From Hibiscus mutabilis (Eukaryota > Streptophyta > Magnoliopsida > Malvales > Malvaceae), in assembly GCA_019671005.1 (NCBI GenBank), contig CM033718.1, positions 35,046,508-35,110,507 of the forward strand: a DNA stretch of 64,000 nucleotides, given 5' to 3'. Under the pieces are notes generated by a model. It searched no databases. It was not told the origin of the DNA and worked only from the letters and a program-made list of their open reading frames with translations. The position numbers and the translations under genes are program-made. Position 1 is the first letter of the stretch, and every line of letters begins with the position of its first letter. Below are positions 34,901-45,778 of this stretch, one piece after another.

Positions 34901-35514
34901 GACATAATTCTGTTCAAGAATCATACAAATGCAGTGGGTTTGAAAAATCAACATAAATTCCATAAGTTGAATTTGACAGTGAATCTTATACGTGTAAACG
35001 GAAATTGGGTCTAGTTTCTTTTAAAAAGGATGGGTAAAATGACCATTTGCCATTAATGAATTCTTGTATCTTCAAAAATGCCATTTATGCACTATTTCAA
35101 ATACCGCATTTCAATCAAATCTAAATCTATCAAAAATGATTTAGAACCACAATATCATGTTACTCAGGTCTTCTAAAGACCCCCTTCAAATTTTTATAAT
35201 ATTTCGAGATCAAATGATCATCCGAATTATATTTAAACTTTAAATGTAATTTCTTAATAATAGAAGCATCGAATCAAACCAAAATTTTTATATTCATTTC
35301 ACACTCTTAAGTGATATGTATATTTATGACATAAAAATAATTATTGGGAAATTACCTAGCTTGTCCCTGAACTTTTCTCTTCTTTTCACTTTAGCCACCA
35401 AACTTTCAAAGTTTATATTTTAGTCACTGAACTAAAACCACCAACTTTTAATTCTTTTCATTTTGGTCACTAGCTAATTAGTGGGGTATTACAGCGAATT
35501 AGTGGGGTATTACA
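31994..35514 (-). mobile_element. G LTR3 with internal inversion
   Basis: The outer parts 31994-32357 and 35024-35514 have the same orientation as LTR1 and LTR2. The middle, about 32358-35023, is the reverse complement of the matching LTR part. About 285 bp present in LTR2 (28027-28310) are missing at the right breakpoint. The right end carries a duplicated terminus (see findings). Confidence 0.9.
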
Positions 35515-35519
35515 TGTTC
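35515..35519. repeat. Target-site duplication TGTTC, right copy (element G)
   Basis: It matches 12359-12363. Confidence 0.92.
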
Positions 35520-35983
35520 AAATTTGAAGCATTGTCGATGATGATACTTTTAGGCAAGCCGTATCGACAAATAATTTCCTTTTTCAAAAACTTGCAAACC
35601 GTGGATCTAGTAACATTTTCATACTAGGCTAATTCTACCTATTTCGTGAAATAATCAATGGCTACCAGGATAAAACGATGCCCGTTTGAAGCCTTAGGGT
35701 GAACTTGACCGATGACATCAATGTCCCACATGGAAAATGGTCAAGGGGCTATCATAACATGAAGAGGTTGAGGTGGCGTATGAACCTTGTCAGCATAAAT
35801 TTGGCACTTGTGGCATTTGCGAGAATAGTTGATGCAATCACCTTCCATGGTTGACAAATAATACCAAAGACGCATGATTCTCCTGGCCATGGTGAAACCA
35901 CTAGGATGAGTTCCGCAGACTCCTTCATGAACTTCTTCCACAATTAATTGTGCCTCTTTTGCCCCCACACATCTTAGAAGCAC
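35520..35983 (-). pseudogene. F integrase, N-terminal half (zinc domain and first two catalytic Asp)
   Basis: The H2C2 zinc domain is complete: VHEGVCGTHPSG for the histidines and CHKCQIYADK for the cysteines. It is followed by DIDVIG with the first catalytic Asp, an FILVAIDYFTK-like strand (with a stop), and SIIIDNASNLN with the second Asp. G inserted right after this, between the second Asp and the Glu. 35984-36139 continues with the RNase H-integrase linker. Confidence 0.88.
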
Positions 35984-36139
35984 TTGATCACGACTTCACT
36001 TGTATAAAATCTCTAAATCAAGGGCATACCCTGATGCCATCTTCTTGATCATTTTCTTTTAATTCTTTGTAGCTTGAGGCAGGTATTGCTCGAATTTTAC
36101 ATATTGTAAGATGTCATGATACCATGGCAATCCATCCAC

Positions 36140-36600
36140 TTATTCTTCTACATCATAACAATGAGCTAGAGAGTCAAGCATATATAACCTGATGGGCATC
36201 ATCTCAGAACCTTCACTTACCCTAAACATGGCGGGTAAGGTTGCTAAAGCATCAACCATTTGGTTGTCTTCTCTAGGGAGATATTTGAAAGTAATCTTAT
36301 CAAATTCCTTGGTCAACTCAAGGACCAGCTTGTGGTGTCCTAACAATTTTGCATCTTTTGTCTCCCATTCACCACGTATCTGATAAATGACTAATACAGA
36401 GTCCCCAAAAACTCTTAAAGTACAAATTTTCCTTCTTATAGCTTCTCTTAGTCCCACTATACAAGTTTCGTACTCTGTCATATTATTAGTCAATATTTCC
36501 AACTTGTTCCAAGCATAGAGGCAATTCAAAGTCAACCTTGAAGTCAGACTCGGATTCATTTATGTCAATGACATCTGAAGACCTCAAAAAGGAATATGCA
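36140..36600 (-). pseudogene. F archaeal-type RNase H
   Basis: An open frame of 139 codons ends at 36140. It has MTEYETCIVGLREAIRRK, RVFGDSVLVIYQIRGEW and LPREDNQMVDALATLPAM, the Tat-type second RNase H, homologous to 1-330. The N-terminal strand with the first catalytic Asp (usually FDGA) is not seen: just upstream the frame meets the deletion that took away RT. Confidence 0.85.
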
Positions 36601-36836
36601 AATGATATATAGAAAGGAGGGGAAAGAAACAAAATGAATGGAATGTTTTTTATGCTTTTAACTTTATGGTTTATGGTTTTCATTTGGTTTTGATTTATTT
36701 ATGGAAACAAAGTTTGCCACGCGAAATTTAAGGAAATGTATTTTTTATTGAATTAAAATTAAAAGTTTAACATAGGCCCTTTACATAAGATCCCCTATTA
36801 TTCTTGGGCCTAGAGCGAATGAGTTGGTTTTGAATA
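36601..36836 (-). other. Deletion scar where RT is missing, possible intron remnant
   Basis: About 240 bp lie between the protease linker and RNase H. A piece with DVIDINESESDFKVDFELP (near 36500-36580, different frame) resembles the linker before RT in relatives. RT and the first RNase H are absent. The AT-rich part 36600-36836 may be the intron that Ogre-type elements have between protease and RT; I cannot show splice sites with confidence. Confidence 0.45.
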
Positions 36837-37437
36837 TTACTCTGAATATGTCTTAAAGACTACAGGAATTTCTTCAGCAGTCCAATTGTCAAGCTCGGAG
36901 CAAGGGCAGATCATTGACAAATATCGGCTCTCTTCCTCTTCGTCCGTTACAACATTGATACTCAGATTTTTAAGTGCTTCACATAAAGTGATATCTCCTT
37001 TTCCTTCATCACTAATTAGGGCACTTGGATCCAACATGCCTCCTGATATAAAGCTATAGTTCAGGGGAGGGAAAGTCATCGGCTCCCACTCAATTTCTTC
37101 TCCCTTCAATCTAGCTCTTCTCATCTCTTGATGCTTTCTGATTTCAGCCCCTCTTTGCCATTTTTTGGGCTTAAAGCCCAAGCCAAACCAACCTTTTTTT
37201 TCTGGGATTACTACGGGATACAACCTTCCTTGATGTCTCTTTTCGAATACTCTCTTCCGATTTTGGCACCTTGCTTCCTTCAGTGACAAAGGTTGCATTG
37301 ACTAGCTCTAACGTCCTGAAATGACATTCGAGCGCACCCTCATCAATCTCGATAAAGGGTGCATCAGTGGTTACTGATGCAATGATTTCTCCCTCTGCAC
37401 TGACAGTTATTAGTTGTCCATCGATCACAAACTTCAA
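36837..37437 (-). CDS. F protease-RT linker
   Basis: Two overlapping frames, 37171-37437 (KFVIDGQLITVSAEGEII) and 36837-37298 (QKWQ-, MRRARLKGEEIEWEPM-type words, ending in a TYSE stop), together follow the protease. The change of frame lies near 37230. Relatives have the same basic and tryptophan-containing linker between protease and RT. The function is unknown. Confidence 0.65.
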
Positions 37438-37440
37438 CTT

Positions 37441-37950
37441 CTAGCGTAAAGTAGATGGGACCGCTCCTGCTGTGCGGATCCATGGACGCCCAAGCAAGCA
37501 ACTATAACTAGGTCTTATATCCATGACCACAAACTTAACATCGAAGGTCGTTGGTCCAATTTTCAAAGGCACCTCAATTTTTCCTAACACATCCTTTTGA
37601 GTTCCGTCAAATGCTCTAACCGTATTTTGATAAGTTCTCATATGAAAACTATCTATTGGCAGTTTCTTCAGTGTGGCTAACAGTGGAACATTTGCTGCCG
37701 AACCATTGTCAATAAGGACATCTGGTAACATATGCCCCTTACATCTAGTGGTGATGTGTAAAGCTTTGCAAGACCCCGTTCCTTCACCTGGTATTTCCTC
37801 ATCATTGAATGAGATGAAGTTGTTGACAACAATGTTACCAACTAACATATCCATCTTATCATTTGTGATCTCTTTTGGCACAAATGTCCGGTTCAATATC
37901 TTTAACAAGGCCTCACGGTGGCCCTCGGAACTTAATAGCAACGAAAGCAT
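37441..37950 (-). CDS. F aspartic protease
   Basis: The domain cuts the gag-pol polyprotein. The catalytic loop reads VLIDNGSAANV, with DNGS in place of the DTGS common in other retroelements; DNGS is usual in Tat elements. The flap and the second strand follow, and the late block is CLLGRPWIRTAGAVPSTL. The domain is intact over 169 codons and appears to be one of the best kept pieces of F. It ends two bases before the linker frame. Confidence 0.82.
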   Translation of the reverse strand: MLSLLLSSEGHREALLKILNRTFVPKEITNDKMDMLVGNIVVNNFISFNDEEIPGEGTGSCKALHITTRCKGHMLPDVLIDNGSAANVPLLATLKKLPIDSFHMRTYQNTVRAFDGTQKDVLGKIEVPLKIGPTTFDVKFVVMDIRPSYSCLLGRPWIRTAGAVPSTLR

Positions 37951-37995
37951 AGAAATTCAAGCCGAAAGCTTGTGGAGTTGCTCCACGATGCTGTA

Positions 37996-38550
37996 TTAGC
38001 TATGTTTTAAGATCTTCAAGAATTCTTGAGCCTCTGATTCCTTTACAGGCTCGTGATATGTTGTTAGTTTTTCCTTGAAGAAATCTTTGTTATCTTCTTT
38101 TTTAGGATCCTCGGTAGTTGCTTTCCTCTGCGCTGCATCCCTATCCTCTGCTATTGGTTGGGAATAGAGCCTTCCACTCATCGTGAAACGGCTCACCTCA
38201 TTGACCGGCTCTCCTTTCTCTTGGACAGATGTTTCTCCTAGGGCTGTCACCTCACAAGTGTAATTCCAAGGGACCTGCTTGCTATCCTTGTATGGAAACA
38301 GCATTGGTGCCTTAATTATGAGCTGAGGGGTTACACTCCATACCGGCTCACCAACTCTTGTTTTAGCCTTAATAACTAAAGGCTTCATTTCGGTGTAGCC
38401 CCTTTTGGTAGATGACTCTTTAGATGCACAAATGTCCACCGTGCATTTATTGTCTTCTTTTCTAAAGAACTCAAGTTCTTTCTCATTCATCTTCTCTTGA
38501 ACTAGTTGCCTAAATTCTGAGCAACAATCAATCTTATGTCCTTCCTTCAT
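37996..38550 (-). CDS. F gag-protease spacer
   Basis: An open frame of 184 codons starts with EGHKIDCCSEFRQLVQEKM and contains PLVIKAKTRVGEPVW and VPWNYTCEVTALGE. The charged C-terminal part ends EAQEFLKILKHS. The last words match the typical start of the protease unit (SEYNVVEQL-like) of Tat elements in neighbouring frame. No enzyme domain. Confidence 0.65.
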   Translation of the reverse strand: MKEGHKIDCCSEFRQLVQEKMNEKELEFFRKEDNKCTVDICASKESSTKRGYTEMKPLVIKAKTRVGEPVWSVTPQLIIKAPMLFPYKDSKQVPWNYTCEVTALGETSVQEKGEPVNEVSRFTMSGRLYSQPIAEDRDAAQRKATTEDPKKEDNKDFFKEKLTTYHEPVKESEAQEFLKILKHS

Positions 38551-38603
38551 GTGGTACTCACATTATAATTCATTCTCAATTTTTAGCTTTTGGGCTCCTT
38601 CTT

Positions 38604-38927
38604 CTAGCACCCTACTGTAACCATTTGAGCCCATATCCACTTCATGGGAGCTCTAACTTCAGCAACACGTTCTTTAACCACTCTATTCTCTTCTTCTATG
38701 ATTGCATTCACACCTGCCTTCTGATGTTTTTGCAGTGGGTTTCCCCTTTCTTCTAACATATCAAATGATAACATCCCTGAATTTCTTAAGTCATCCACCA
38801 CCCTTTTGAAAGCAGTGCAATTTTCAATGGTATGTCCCCTAACTCCAGCATGATATTCACATTGTGCTTTCTCATCATACCATGGTGGGTATGGTGGTGA
38901 GAATGGAGGAACATGCCTTGACAGCAC
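38604..38927 (-). CDS. F nucleocapsid-like segment
   Basis: The 107-codon frame has CEYHAGVRGHTIENCTAFK, a C/H-rich knuckle of the type C-x2-H-x4-G-H-x4-C seen in Tat gag. It is one frame away from the gag capsid frame that ends at 38931, so a small indel or stop separates them. Confidence 0.72.
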   Translation of the reverse strand: MLSRHVPPFSPPYPPWYDEKAQCEYHAGVRGHTIENCTAFKRVVDDLRNSGMLSFDMLEERGNPLQKHQKAGVNAIIEEENRVVKERVAEVRAPMKWIWAQMVTVGC

Positions 38928-38930
38928 AAT

Positions 38931-40216
38931 CTAAGATTTGACTAGTTCAACAAACAATCTTGCGTACGTCATTGGGATAGGAGGAAAATATGGTTTCGAG
39001 CTCCCTTGATAGCTTCGTTCTTCCTTCGGTGGGTTTGTGATTGTTGGAGCTGTGGTCGAGACATTGGGCTTGTTGAAGATTACCCCCTTTGAATAACTAG
39101 GATTATAGACATTACCAGCATTGACTTCATTGTCTCTCTTTTTGTATGGTTCCTTGTTTCCCCCCTGTCCAACCTTCCATTTTTCATGGCCGCAAAGTAT
39201 TAACTCTCCATTTATAAGTATGTCCGCGAAGCTCTTTGTGGCATGATTGAGCATACGATCATAGAAATAACCCTTTAATACCTCCACGAACATTTGGGTG
39301 ATCTCATTTTCCAGCAATGGTGGCTGAACTTGGGCAACCACATCCCTCCATCTTTGCACGTACTGGCGAAAGATCTCATGATGCTTTTGCTCTAATTCTT
39401 GCAAAACTAAGCAGGTTGGAACCATGTCTGAAACATGCTTGTATTGTCCACTGAAGGCTCTAGAGAGATCTTTCAATGATTTGATGTTAATTCGACTTAG
39501 CTGCGTATACCAACGCGCAACTGACCCTACTAGACTATATTGGAAGCAATGGATAAGCAGCTTCTCGTTATCAAGATACATCGACATCTTCCTACAATAC
39601 ATAGTCAGATGTGCTGTAGGGCACGTAGTTCCATTATATTTTTCAAAGTCAGGAACTTTAAACTTTGGTGGTACTATCAGATCAGTCACTAAGCTTAAGC
39701 CCTTGGCATCCATTCCTCCATATATACCTCCTTCTTGGAAAGATTTAATCATTCCTTCCAATTTCTCATAGCGATCCTCCCATTTCTTCTTAGCTTTCAC
39801 TTTGTCGGCAATTTCATCGAGATCAGGCACTTTAATGACTTCCTCAGAACTTATCTTCCTATCATTCCGCATCGACGCCTCAGTAACATGTGGGAATTTT
39901 TGACCTTAGACGATTGAGCTTCCCTTTGTATGTTCAAATGAACAAAGGCCATCCCTAGAAATTTTGGCACAACATTTGCTTCTTTACCAGTTTCAACTAC
40001 ATCAGGGTCCTTAAAACCTAGCATGGCTGCAATTGAACCAACCATCTTTTGGTGAACCAACTCCATATGTTGCTTCAGATCTATCTCCAGTTTGTCTAAC
40101 CTATCTTGGGTACTCTTATGGTTGCTTTCTAAGGCCATCACTCTGTCTTCCATTGCTCTGACTTCAGACGAGTACCGTACTTGTGATTTGTTTATGCTAT
40201 TTTGATTTTCTGTCAT
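38931..40216 (-). CDS. F gag capsid, with one frameshift
   Basis: The capsid frame 38931-39872 has VPPKFKVPDFEKYNGTTCP, HCFQYSLVGSVARWYTQL, LSRAFSGQYKHVSDM and FRQYVQRWRDVVAQVQPPL, the retrotransposon gag domain. The upstream frame 39851-40216 holds the N-terminal part, with a heptad segment SEVRAMEDRVMALES...LDKLEIDLKQH (residues 15-50) that probably forms a coiled coil. A frameshift near 39890 splits the two. The start at 40216 (MTENQNSINKSQ) is the first methionine after stops. 40217-40563 has no clear gene. Confidence 0.82.
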
Positions 40217-40563
40217 TTTATTTGATTTAGACCCTTATTATGTCATGTATGCATGCACAAATGTAAACATAAATGCAAAAAAATGCTATGAAACAAATAA
40301 TGAAATGCAAATGCATGGATGCAAGCGAAGGGCCGTCAATCCCATGAAACATATGCTCAAGAAACAACTCTTTTATTTAATATGAAATGGTCCTTATTAA
40401 ATCAAATTTGTTTACAAATATTTTTCAGCTTGAATTCCAGTTCCTTGATTTCTTCAATGAGCCACATAAGCTTCGTTCCCACTTCTCTTGCTGGCTTGAC
40501 ATACTGACGAAGAGCTACAGCTTCAGTGGCTAGCATCATCACGTGTCGAGCCACATCTTGTAC

Positions 40564-41486
40564 CTAGGTCATGATAGTCCTATCAAACTCATCTTGTTCT
40601 TGGAATCTTCTAGCCATGTCCCTAAGACGAGTGAACCAGTAGCCATTACCTCCCTCAGCGGTGTCTTGAAGGACCAAGATCTTCGTCCCATATTCTTGGA
40701 TGATGTTATCCATTCCTTCCACCTGTTTCTTCAAATTATCGTTCTCACTTAGATAGGCCTGAAGTTCAATATAGGTGTGATAATTCTGGAGTATATACAA
40801 CAGTGGTTCAAATCATCTATCTTAGCTTGTAACTTAGCAACACAAGCCTAATTCTGCTTTAGCTTCGCACTGGTCTAGTCATATGCCTTCTGCAACTCAA
40901 ATAAATGAATCCTGTTGTCATGAGCCTTCCTTTTCCATGCAGCCACACTTTCCTTCTAACTTTCTTGGACCCGTTTCCCATTTCCATTTTCAGTTTCCAG
41001 CATACTCTTCTTCTTCTCCTCAGCAAGGGCTCGTTTATATTTCTCAACTTCGCGCCTTCCTCGTTCCTTCTTTTTCCTTATAGCATGCTCGATTTCTTGC
41101 TTCCACTGTTCTAGAGTCTTCCTTAGATCAGCATTTCGAACAATAGTCTGGAGCTTGAGGAGGTCAACCCTTTGGATATCAAACTTCTTTTCTAGGTCAT
41201 CATATAGCTTCACTACTCGCTTCGTTTCCCCTTTATATTTTTCAACATCGAGACCTGACTCAATCTTGTCTCTTTGGTTCTGCTCTTGTAAGGCTTCTAT
41301 CTCCAGCTTAGCCCTTCTTAACTCTTCTCTCAAGATGTCAGCTTTTGTAGGGACTACCTTTAAGTGTTCTTCTAGAGACTTAGCTTGCCCAAATGTAGGT
41401 GCTATGACTTTGTCATTCATTCTCGTATGCCTCCAAATATCACAGTCCAGGGTGTACATGCAGTGACTATCAGATTCTAGCTTCAT
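40564..41486 (-). pseudogene. F ORF1 C-terminal coiled-coil region
   Basis: Frame 40956-41486 (176 codons) is highly charged with heptads: ILREELRRAKLEIEALQEQ, VVKLYDDLEKKFDIQRVDL, LRKTLEQWKQEIEHAIRKK. It is a long coiled coil and continues, with stops and frame changes, into 40564-40955 (AYLSENDNLKKQVEGMDNII). In relatives this coiled coil is the C-terminal half of the DUF7745-type protein. One stop separates it from the domain upstream. Confidence 0.7.
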
Positions 41487-41528
41487 GTGATAACAATGGT
41501 TCCATGCATCACTAATTGTCTGAACCTT

Positions 41529-42509
41529 CTATCTGAAATCACCTTCGAACTCGAACTCTGATGAGCCAAGACCAGTAGTAAATGGGACAAACTGTCGAGA
41601 TCCAAACTGATGAGATACTAGCAAAGGGGCACATCCAATTCCTCCCCACAAGCCTAGCAGCTTTAGGAAGTTAAAATCTCTATATTTATATAGGACTTTG
41701 GTGTGGCCCATCCAAGGAACCCTCCATCTAATGTCCTCGTCACGACGATCCTTGAATATATCAATCCATTTATTCTTCTTAACAATAGCCCACTTTTTTG
41801 CCAAAAATTCTCGAAGAGGTAAGAAGTTCGGGGAAAACACATTTGATAAAGCTAATGTCGGGCACTTCCAAAAATGACCGAGGGCCCAAACTTGCAGAAG
41901 CAGAGCACATCCTCCAAAATGGACACCTTCAATTTTTCAGCAGGCATTGAGGGAAATGAAGGTTTCAGCAAATACGGCTGGTAACGGATTGACTCCTCTC
42001 TTCAGTTGTTCAAGGAAATCAAGTAGCGCCACATCAATGTTTCCTAGAACCCTCGAAAAGATGAATAAACCATAAATTACAATGGCTAGGAGATCAACAC
42101 TCTTTTCCCTTCCGGGGTGGATTGAAATTATACTTCTGATGGTTGACCAAGGAAAATTAAAGGCACCTCCTCTCTTTTGTATCAACCCCTTAACCCAACC
42201 ATCACTCATACCAGCGAACGCTTGAAGCTTTGCATGTGGGTTTTTGTTTTTAGGAGGCTTGTCATAGACCCGGTTCTTCTTCACTTTGCATAGGTTGAAA
42301 AGGGCTAAGTACTCCTCAAATGTAGGCATCATGTCTTCTTTATTAAAAGTGAAGCAGCAATATCCTGGATTCCATAATTGAACCATGGCTTTCAGTAACT
42401 GTTCATCAACCTTCACGTACAAGAGATAGGCTATGTCACCATAAACTTCATGGAACAACTGCTTGGTCTCATAATCAAAGTTCTCCCAGATTTCTTGTAA
42501 TTCTTGCAC
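41529..42509 (-). pseudogene. F ORF1, DUF7745-like domain upstream of gag
   Basis: Two frames, 41937-42509 and 41529-41840, cover one domain: ELQEIWENFDYETKQLFHEV, GDIAYLLYVKVDEQLLKAM, MMPTFEEYLALFNL, PWSTIRSIISIHPGR, then NVFSPNFLPLREFLAKKW, VPWMGHTKVLYKYRDFNFL and WGGIGCAPLLVSHQFGSRQF. I know this combination from DUF7745 proteins, numerous in cotton relatives. The two parts are split by stops near 41840-41937 (a CALLLQVWALGHFW-like stretch lies there). Ogre elements also have an ORF1 of unknown function at this place. The fold is reminiscent of the plant mobile domain family, but that is a guess. Confidence 0.72.
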
Positions 42510-43350
42510 ATTGTTCTGCTTGATGCTGATGTGGGCATATTCTGAAGTCTCTGTCTCATGATCAGCTACTAGATTGTCTTCAAATGTTTGCTAATTCACC
42601 TCGGACCAATGTCGGACCTTTGCATTCTCATCTTCACTTTTCAAAATTCTCTCCGTCTATAACAAGAGCTTTTCAAAGTTGAGCAATGATTTTGAGAATC
42701 AACCCCTTCTAAACATGTAATGATGTGGCATGAATGGTTATGCAAAACAACAAGACAAGGGGAACACATATTAGAATCAAGAAACACAGAGTATTCACAA
42801 CAATTTCACAAACAATTATGGGCAGAACATTCCAATACTCCAGGACATGTCTCCCTTTATTACCTAAACCCTAAGTTATTCACATGGCTCTATTAGGGTG
42901 AGCTCTAAGTTCCCAAACACTTGGGTTCTAAAAGGTACATGAGCTATCCTTGTTGTCCCCTACTAAGGGTAGCAAGGCCCTTGGTTTTCACCCATTATAG
43001 GCTTCAAACGAACCAAGTTCAACTCAAGAAGACTCACTTCCTATGTCTTCCCGAAGAATCAGTATTCTTACGAAGACATGAGGCATATGAGTCTCGCAGG
43101 TACTTGCTAGGCTCATACGGAGAATTAGTATTCTGACATGAGCAAAGCATTTCCCCCTCACTTAACAATTGGGTAGAGCTCGAGAATAGAGCTTTTTTAC
43201 AGCACTTTTTAAATGCGTAAAATAGAATTACATTCATTAAGCGGACAAATATATTGAAACATTTGTGAACTTGCAAATTCCTTTTCTAAAAACATTTTGA
43301 AAACAATTTGTGGTCTGCCCCTCTTTTGTTTTTTAGAAAAAACAAAATTT
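42510..43350 (-). other. F leader between primer site and ORF1
   Basis: The first 150 bp next to ORF1 still read as weak ORF1 N-terminus (SEYAHISIKQNN). The remainder has no coding signal; small frames on + such as 42921-43136 have no support. Confidence 0.5.
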
Positions 43351-43367
43351 CCCCAATGCAGTCGCCA
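43351..43367 (-). other. Primer-binding site of F (tRNA-Arg)
   Basis: On the - strand TGGCGACTGCATTGGGG lies 3 bases from the LTR. It matches the complement of the plant tRNA-Arg 3' end (TGGCGACTCCACTGGGG) at 15 of 17 positions. Ogre and related Tat elements use tRNA-Arg. Confidence 0.82.
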
Positions 43368-43370
43368 AGC

Positions 43371-45778
43371 TGTCGCAACCTCCATTTTTAGGAGAAAGGT
43401 TTTGACGTTTTAGAAAACTTTATAAAATCACCGAGTCGCCACCAATCTTTTTGAAGAAAGTGTGATTGAATCACTTTTGAAACAAGGGTTATTTTAATAA
43501 AACATTTTATTTATTAAAACAACAATTTTTTGGTCCACAAAAATAAGAGAAAATAGGTTTAGGGGTCAATTACGTGTGGGGAAGGGTTAGTACCCCTACA
43601 ACGCCCAAAAATTGGTACCTAATTGATTTCAAAAAGCATTTTTAAAACCTGAATTTGCAAATTCACAAAATTTCAATTTATTTGTCCGCAAAGTGAATGT
43701 AAATCTATTTTAATGGCCTTATTGCCCAAGAAATGAACTTTAATCACCGCCAACACTCCTGGCGCTAACCTGTCATTCCCGTTTGATAAGACACTACATT
43801 AATTAAGTTTTCACTTTTTTTAAAAATCAACAAGAAAATTAAATGTGTTAAAGTCTTTTAAAATTTAGTGTTTAAGACCTAAAGAAATATCTACATTTAT
43901 TTTAATTATTAAGTTAAAATGCAATTAAGTGTGTTTTATTGAAAATGAAGAATATTTTACAACATACATGTCTCTATTCTAGGTTTTAAGTCCCTAATCC
44001 TAAGGTTTTGCATACAAATAATTACATAAAAGACACAAAGAATAAACTAATTACATAAATTAAAATGAATAACAAAGCAATTGCTAAAATTAAATAAAGA
44101 AAAGGGAATATGGCTTTTACTTTTTTAAAAAAGAAAATAGGAAATTTGAATTGAGATAGATTTGAAAGAAAGTGAAATGTGGAGGTTAATTTGAAAACAA
44201 TTTAAAGTTTGGTGCCAAATTTAAAGGAAAAGGGAAAAAATTGAAACAATTGAAAACAAAGAGACTGCGGTATAAGAATCGGATAAGAAGGGCGCGGGTT
44301 ATAGTCAAGTTCGGGTCAGGTCAAACGGGTTAGTATAAATAGCCAAAATTATAAACAGAAATCATTTTCTCTCTTTATTTCCATCGGTGTCGGCCGCCGT
44401 TGCCGACGGCGAAATTCCCAGATTTCGGTCAAATTTCCATATTTCGGCGACTTCAAAATCGTATTTTCCACCTGATTTTAGATCAAAACCAAATCTCCCC
44501 GGCGATTCAAACAAAACAAGGTAAAAACAATCCCTTTCTTCTTTATTTAATCTGAAACATAAAGTAAATAGATAGAAAAATTACCAGAACTTGCTTCTCT
44601 TTATTGCTTCTGAACACTGATTACAAATTGCTTGCTCCTACAATTTCCGAATGCTAGTATGCTTACTGTAATTGCTATGTGTGATTTCTATCGAATTGTT
44701 GTTGTGTTACATGGATCACAAAGAGGTTTTTATAGTACAAGAATTGCTTGAATTTAAAGCCTGAATCCCTAATTTCTTCCCTGGATTATCTCAAATTGCT
44801 TGATCTTTGCCATATGCTTCAATTTAGGGATAAACCCTTTCCCTTTTGGTTCTGATTTTGCCTTTTGCATATCCGATTATAGCTTGATTCTTGCTAGGAC
44901 TTCGAATTAGGGATTATCCTTTCTCGTTTTGCTTATGATTTTTCTAGCTAGGGCTTTGAATTAGGGATATAATCCATGTTGGTTTTATCTTGAATTGCTC
45001 TGCCCCAATTTAGGGATTTAACCCTTTTTGTTTTTCTATTTTTATGTTTTTGATGACTCGAATGGCGTCAACGAGGAACAATCGAAGTGAGTGAAGCGGC
45101 ATAGAAGATGAAGTGATCGGCTGGAGTTGAAACGTCGTGCGCGTGGCTGCCACGTGTGAGTGGTGATCAGCTTGATATATCCCGAAGTAATCTGGGCCGT
45201 CAGATTGCATCCTGATCGAAAGACTAAGAAGTTGAGGCACTATATCATCCCCAGCTGGCGCGATCTGCGGCGTTGGATCCAAGATTGATCCAACAACCTC
45301 ATTTCAGCTGTGTAAAGAATAAAGATGAGATTAGGGTTTTTTTGGGCTATAAATGGGCCAGCCGACCCTTTGTGTAATATATAGGCCTTGTTATTTAATT
45401 AATGGACTCTATATGTTTAACTGAATAAAAGCAAATGGACTTAGTTTTTTTAATGGACTGTTTTTACATTGGGTTTTATACTAACTACTAATTAGAACAC
45501 TAATATATAACCTAAATTAATTTTAACTATCACAATGTACTAATAATTATACTAATTATAACACTAAGTATACATTATATGACACCTAAATAACTCCAAT
45601 TCTAACATTAATATTTACAAATATGATATGTTTAACTAGGTTATCAATACTATATGATACCTAACTATATTATCAGTAACATTAATATTTACAACTATAG
45701 TGTTATCAATACTATATAACTACAATACACTAATACTAACATAACAACTAAAACGAAGGTGAAAATACAGTGACAACA
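43371..45778 (-). mobile_element. F LTR, right copy (5' LTR of the - strand element)
   Basis: The copy runs TGTCGCAACC...GTGACAACA, 2408 bp. It has an extra block CCGAGTCGCCACCAATC near 43430 that the left copy lacks, and an extra 22-bp block near 45205. The sense TATA-like box (- strand, near 44726) reads TATAAAAACC, weaker than in the left copy. Confidence 0.9.

Larger units (their letters stand above)
12364..35514 (-). mobile_element. Compound chromovirus G: LTR-internal-LTR-internal-LTR
   Basis: Three LTRs (12364-16053, 25339-28778, 31994-35514) enclose two internal regions, all reading on the - strand. Each internal region has a polypurine tract at its left and a tRNA-iMet primer site at its right. 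One pair of target duplications surrounds the whole 23.15 kb, so it occupies one insertion site. Unequal recombination between LTRs of two copies gives such chains. Both internal regions are about 3.2-3.3 kb (without the nested element C), too short for a full chromovirus, and share the same losses. The integrase type and TGTAACACC termini indicate a chromovirus-like lineage; no chromodomain is visible. Confidence 0.88.
7255..45778 (-). mobile_element. Tat/Ogre-like LTR retrotransposon F, complete ends, with nested insertions
   Basis: F spans 38.5 kb, of which 23.15 kb is the nested element G; the original length was about 15.4 kb. It has two related 2.4-kb LTRs in the same orientation, a 5-bp target duplication, a primer site matching tRNA-Arg, and - strand coding remnants. 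These are ORF1 upstream of gag, gag, protease, archaeal-type RNase H and integrase. Long size, ORF1 upstream of gag, tRNA-Arg priming, a 3' minisatellite and this RNase H together place it in the Tat lineage near Ogre. Reverse transcriptase has been deleted and many frames are broken, so it cannot move by itself. It carries a piece of a host ARGONAUTE gene. Confidence 0.9.
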
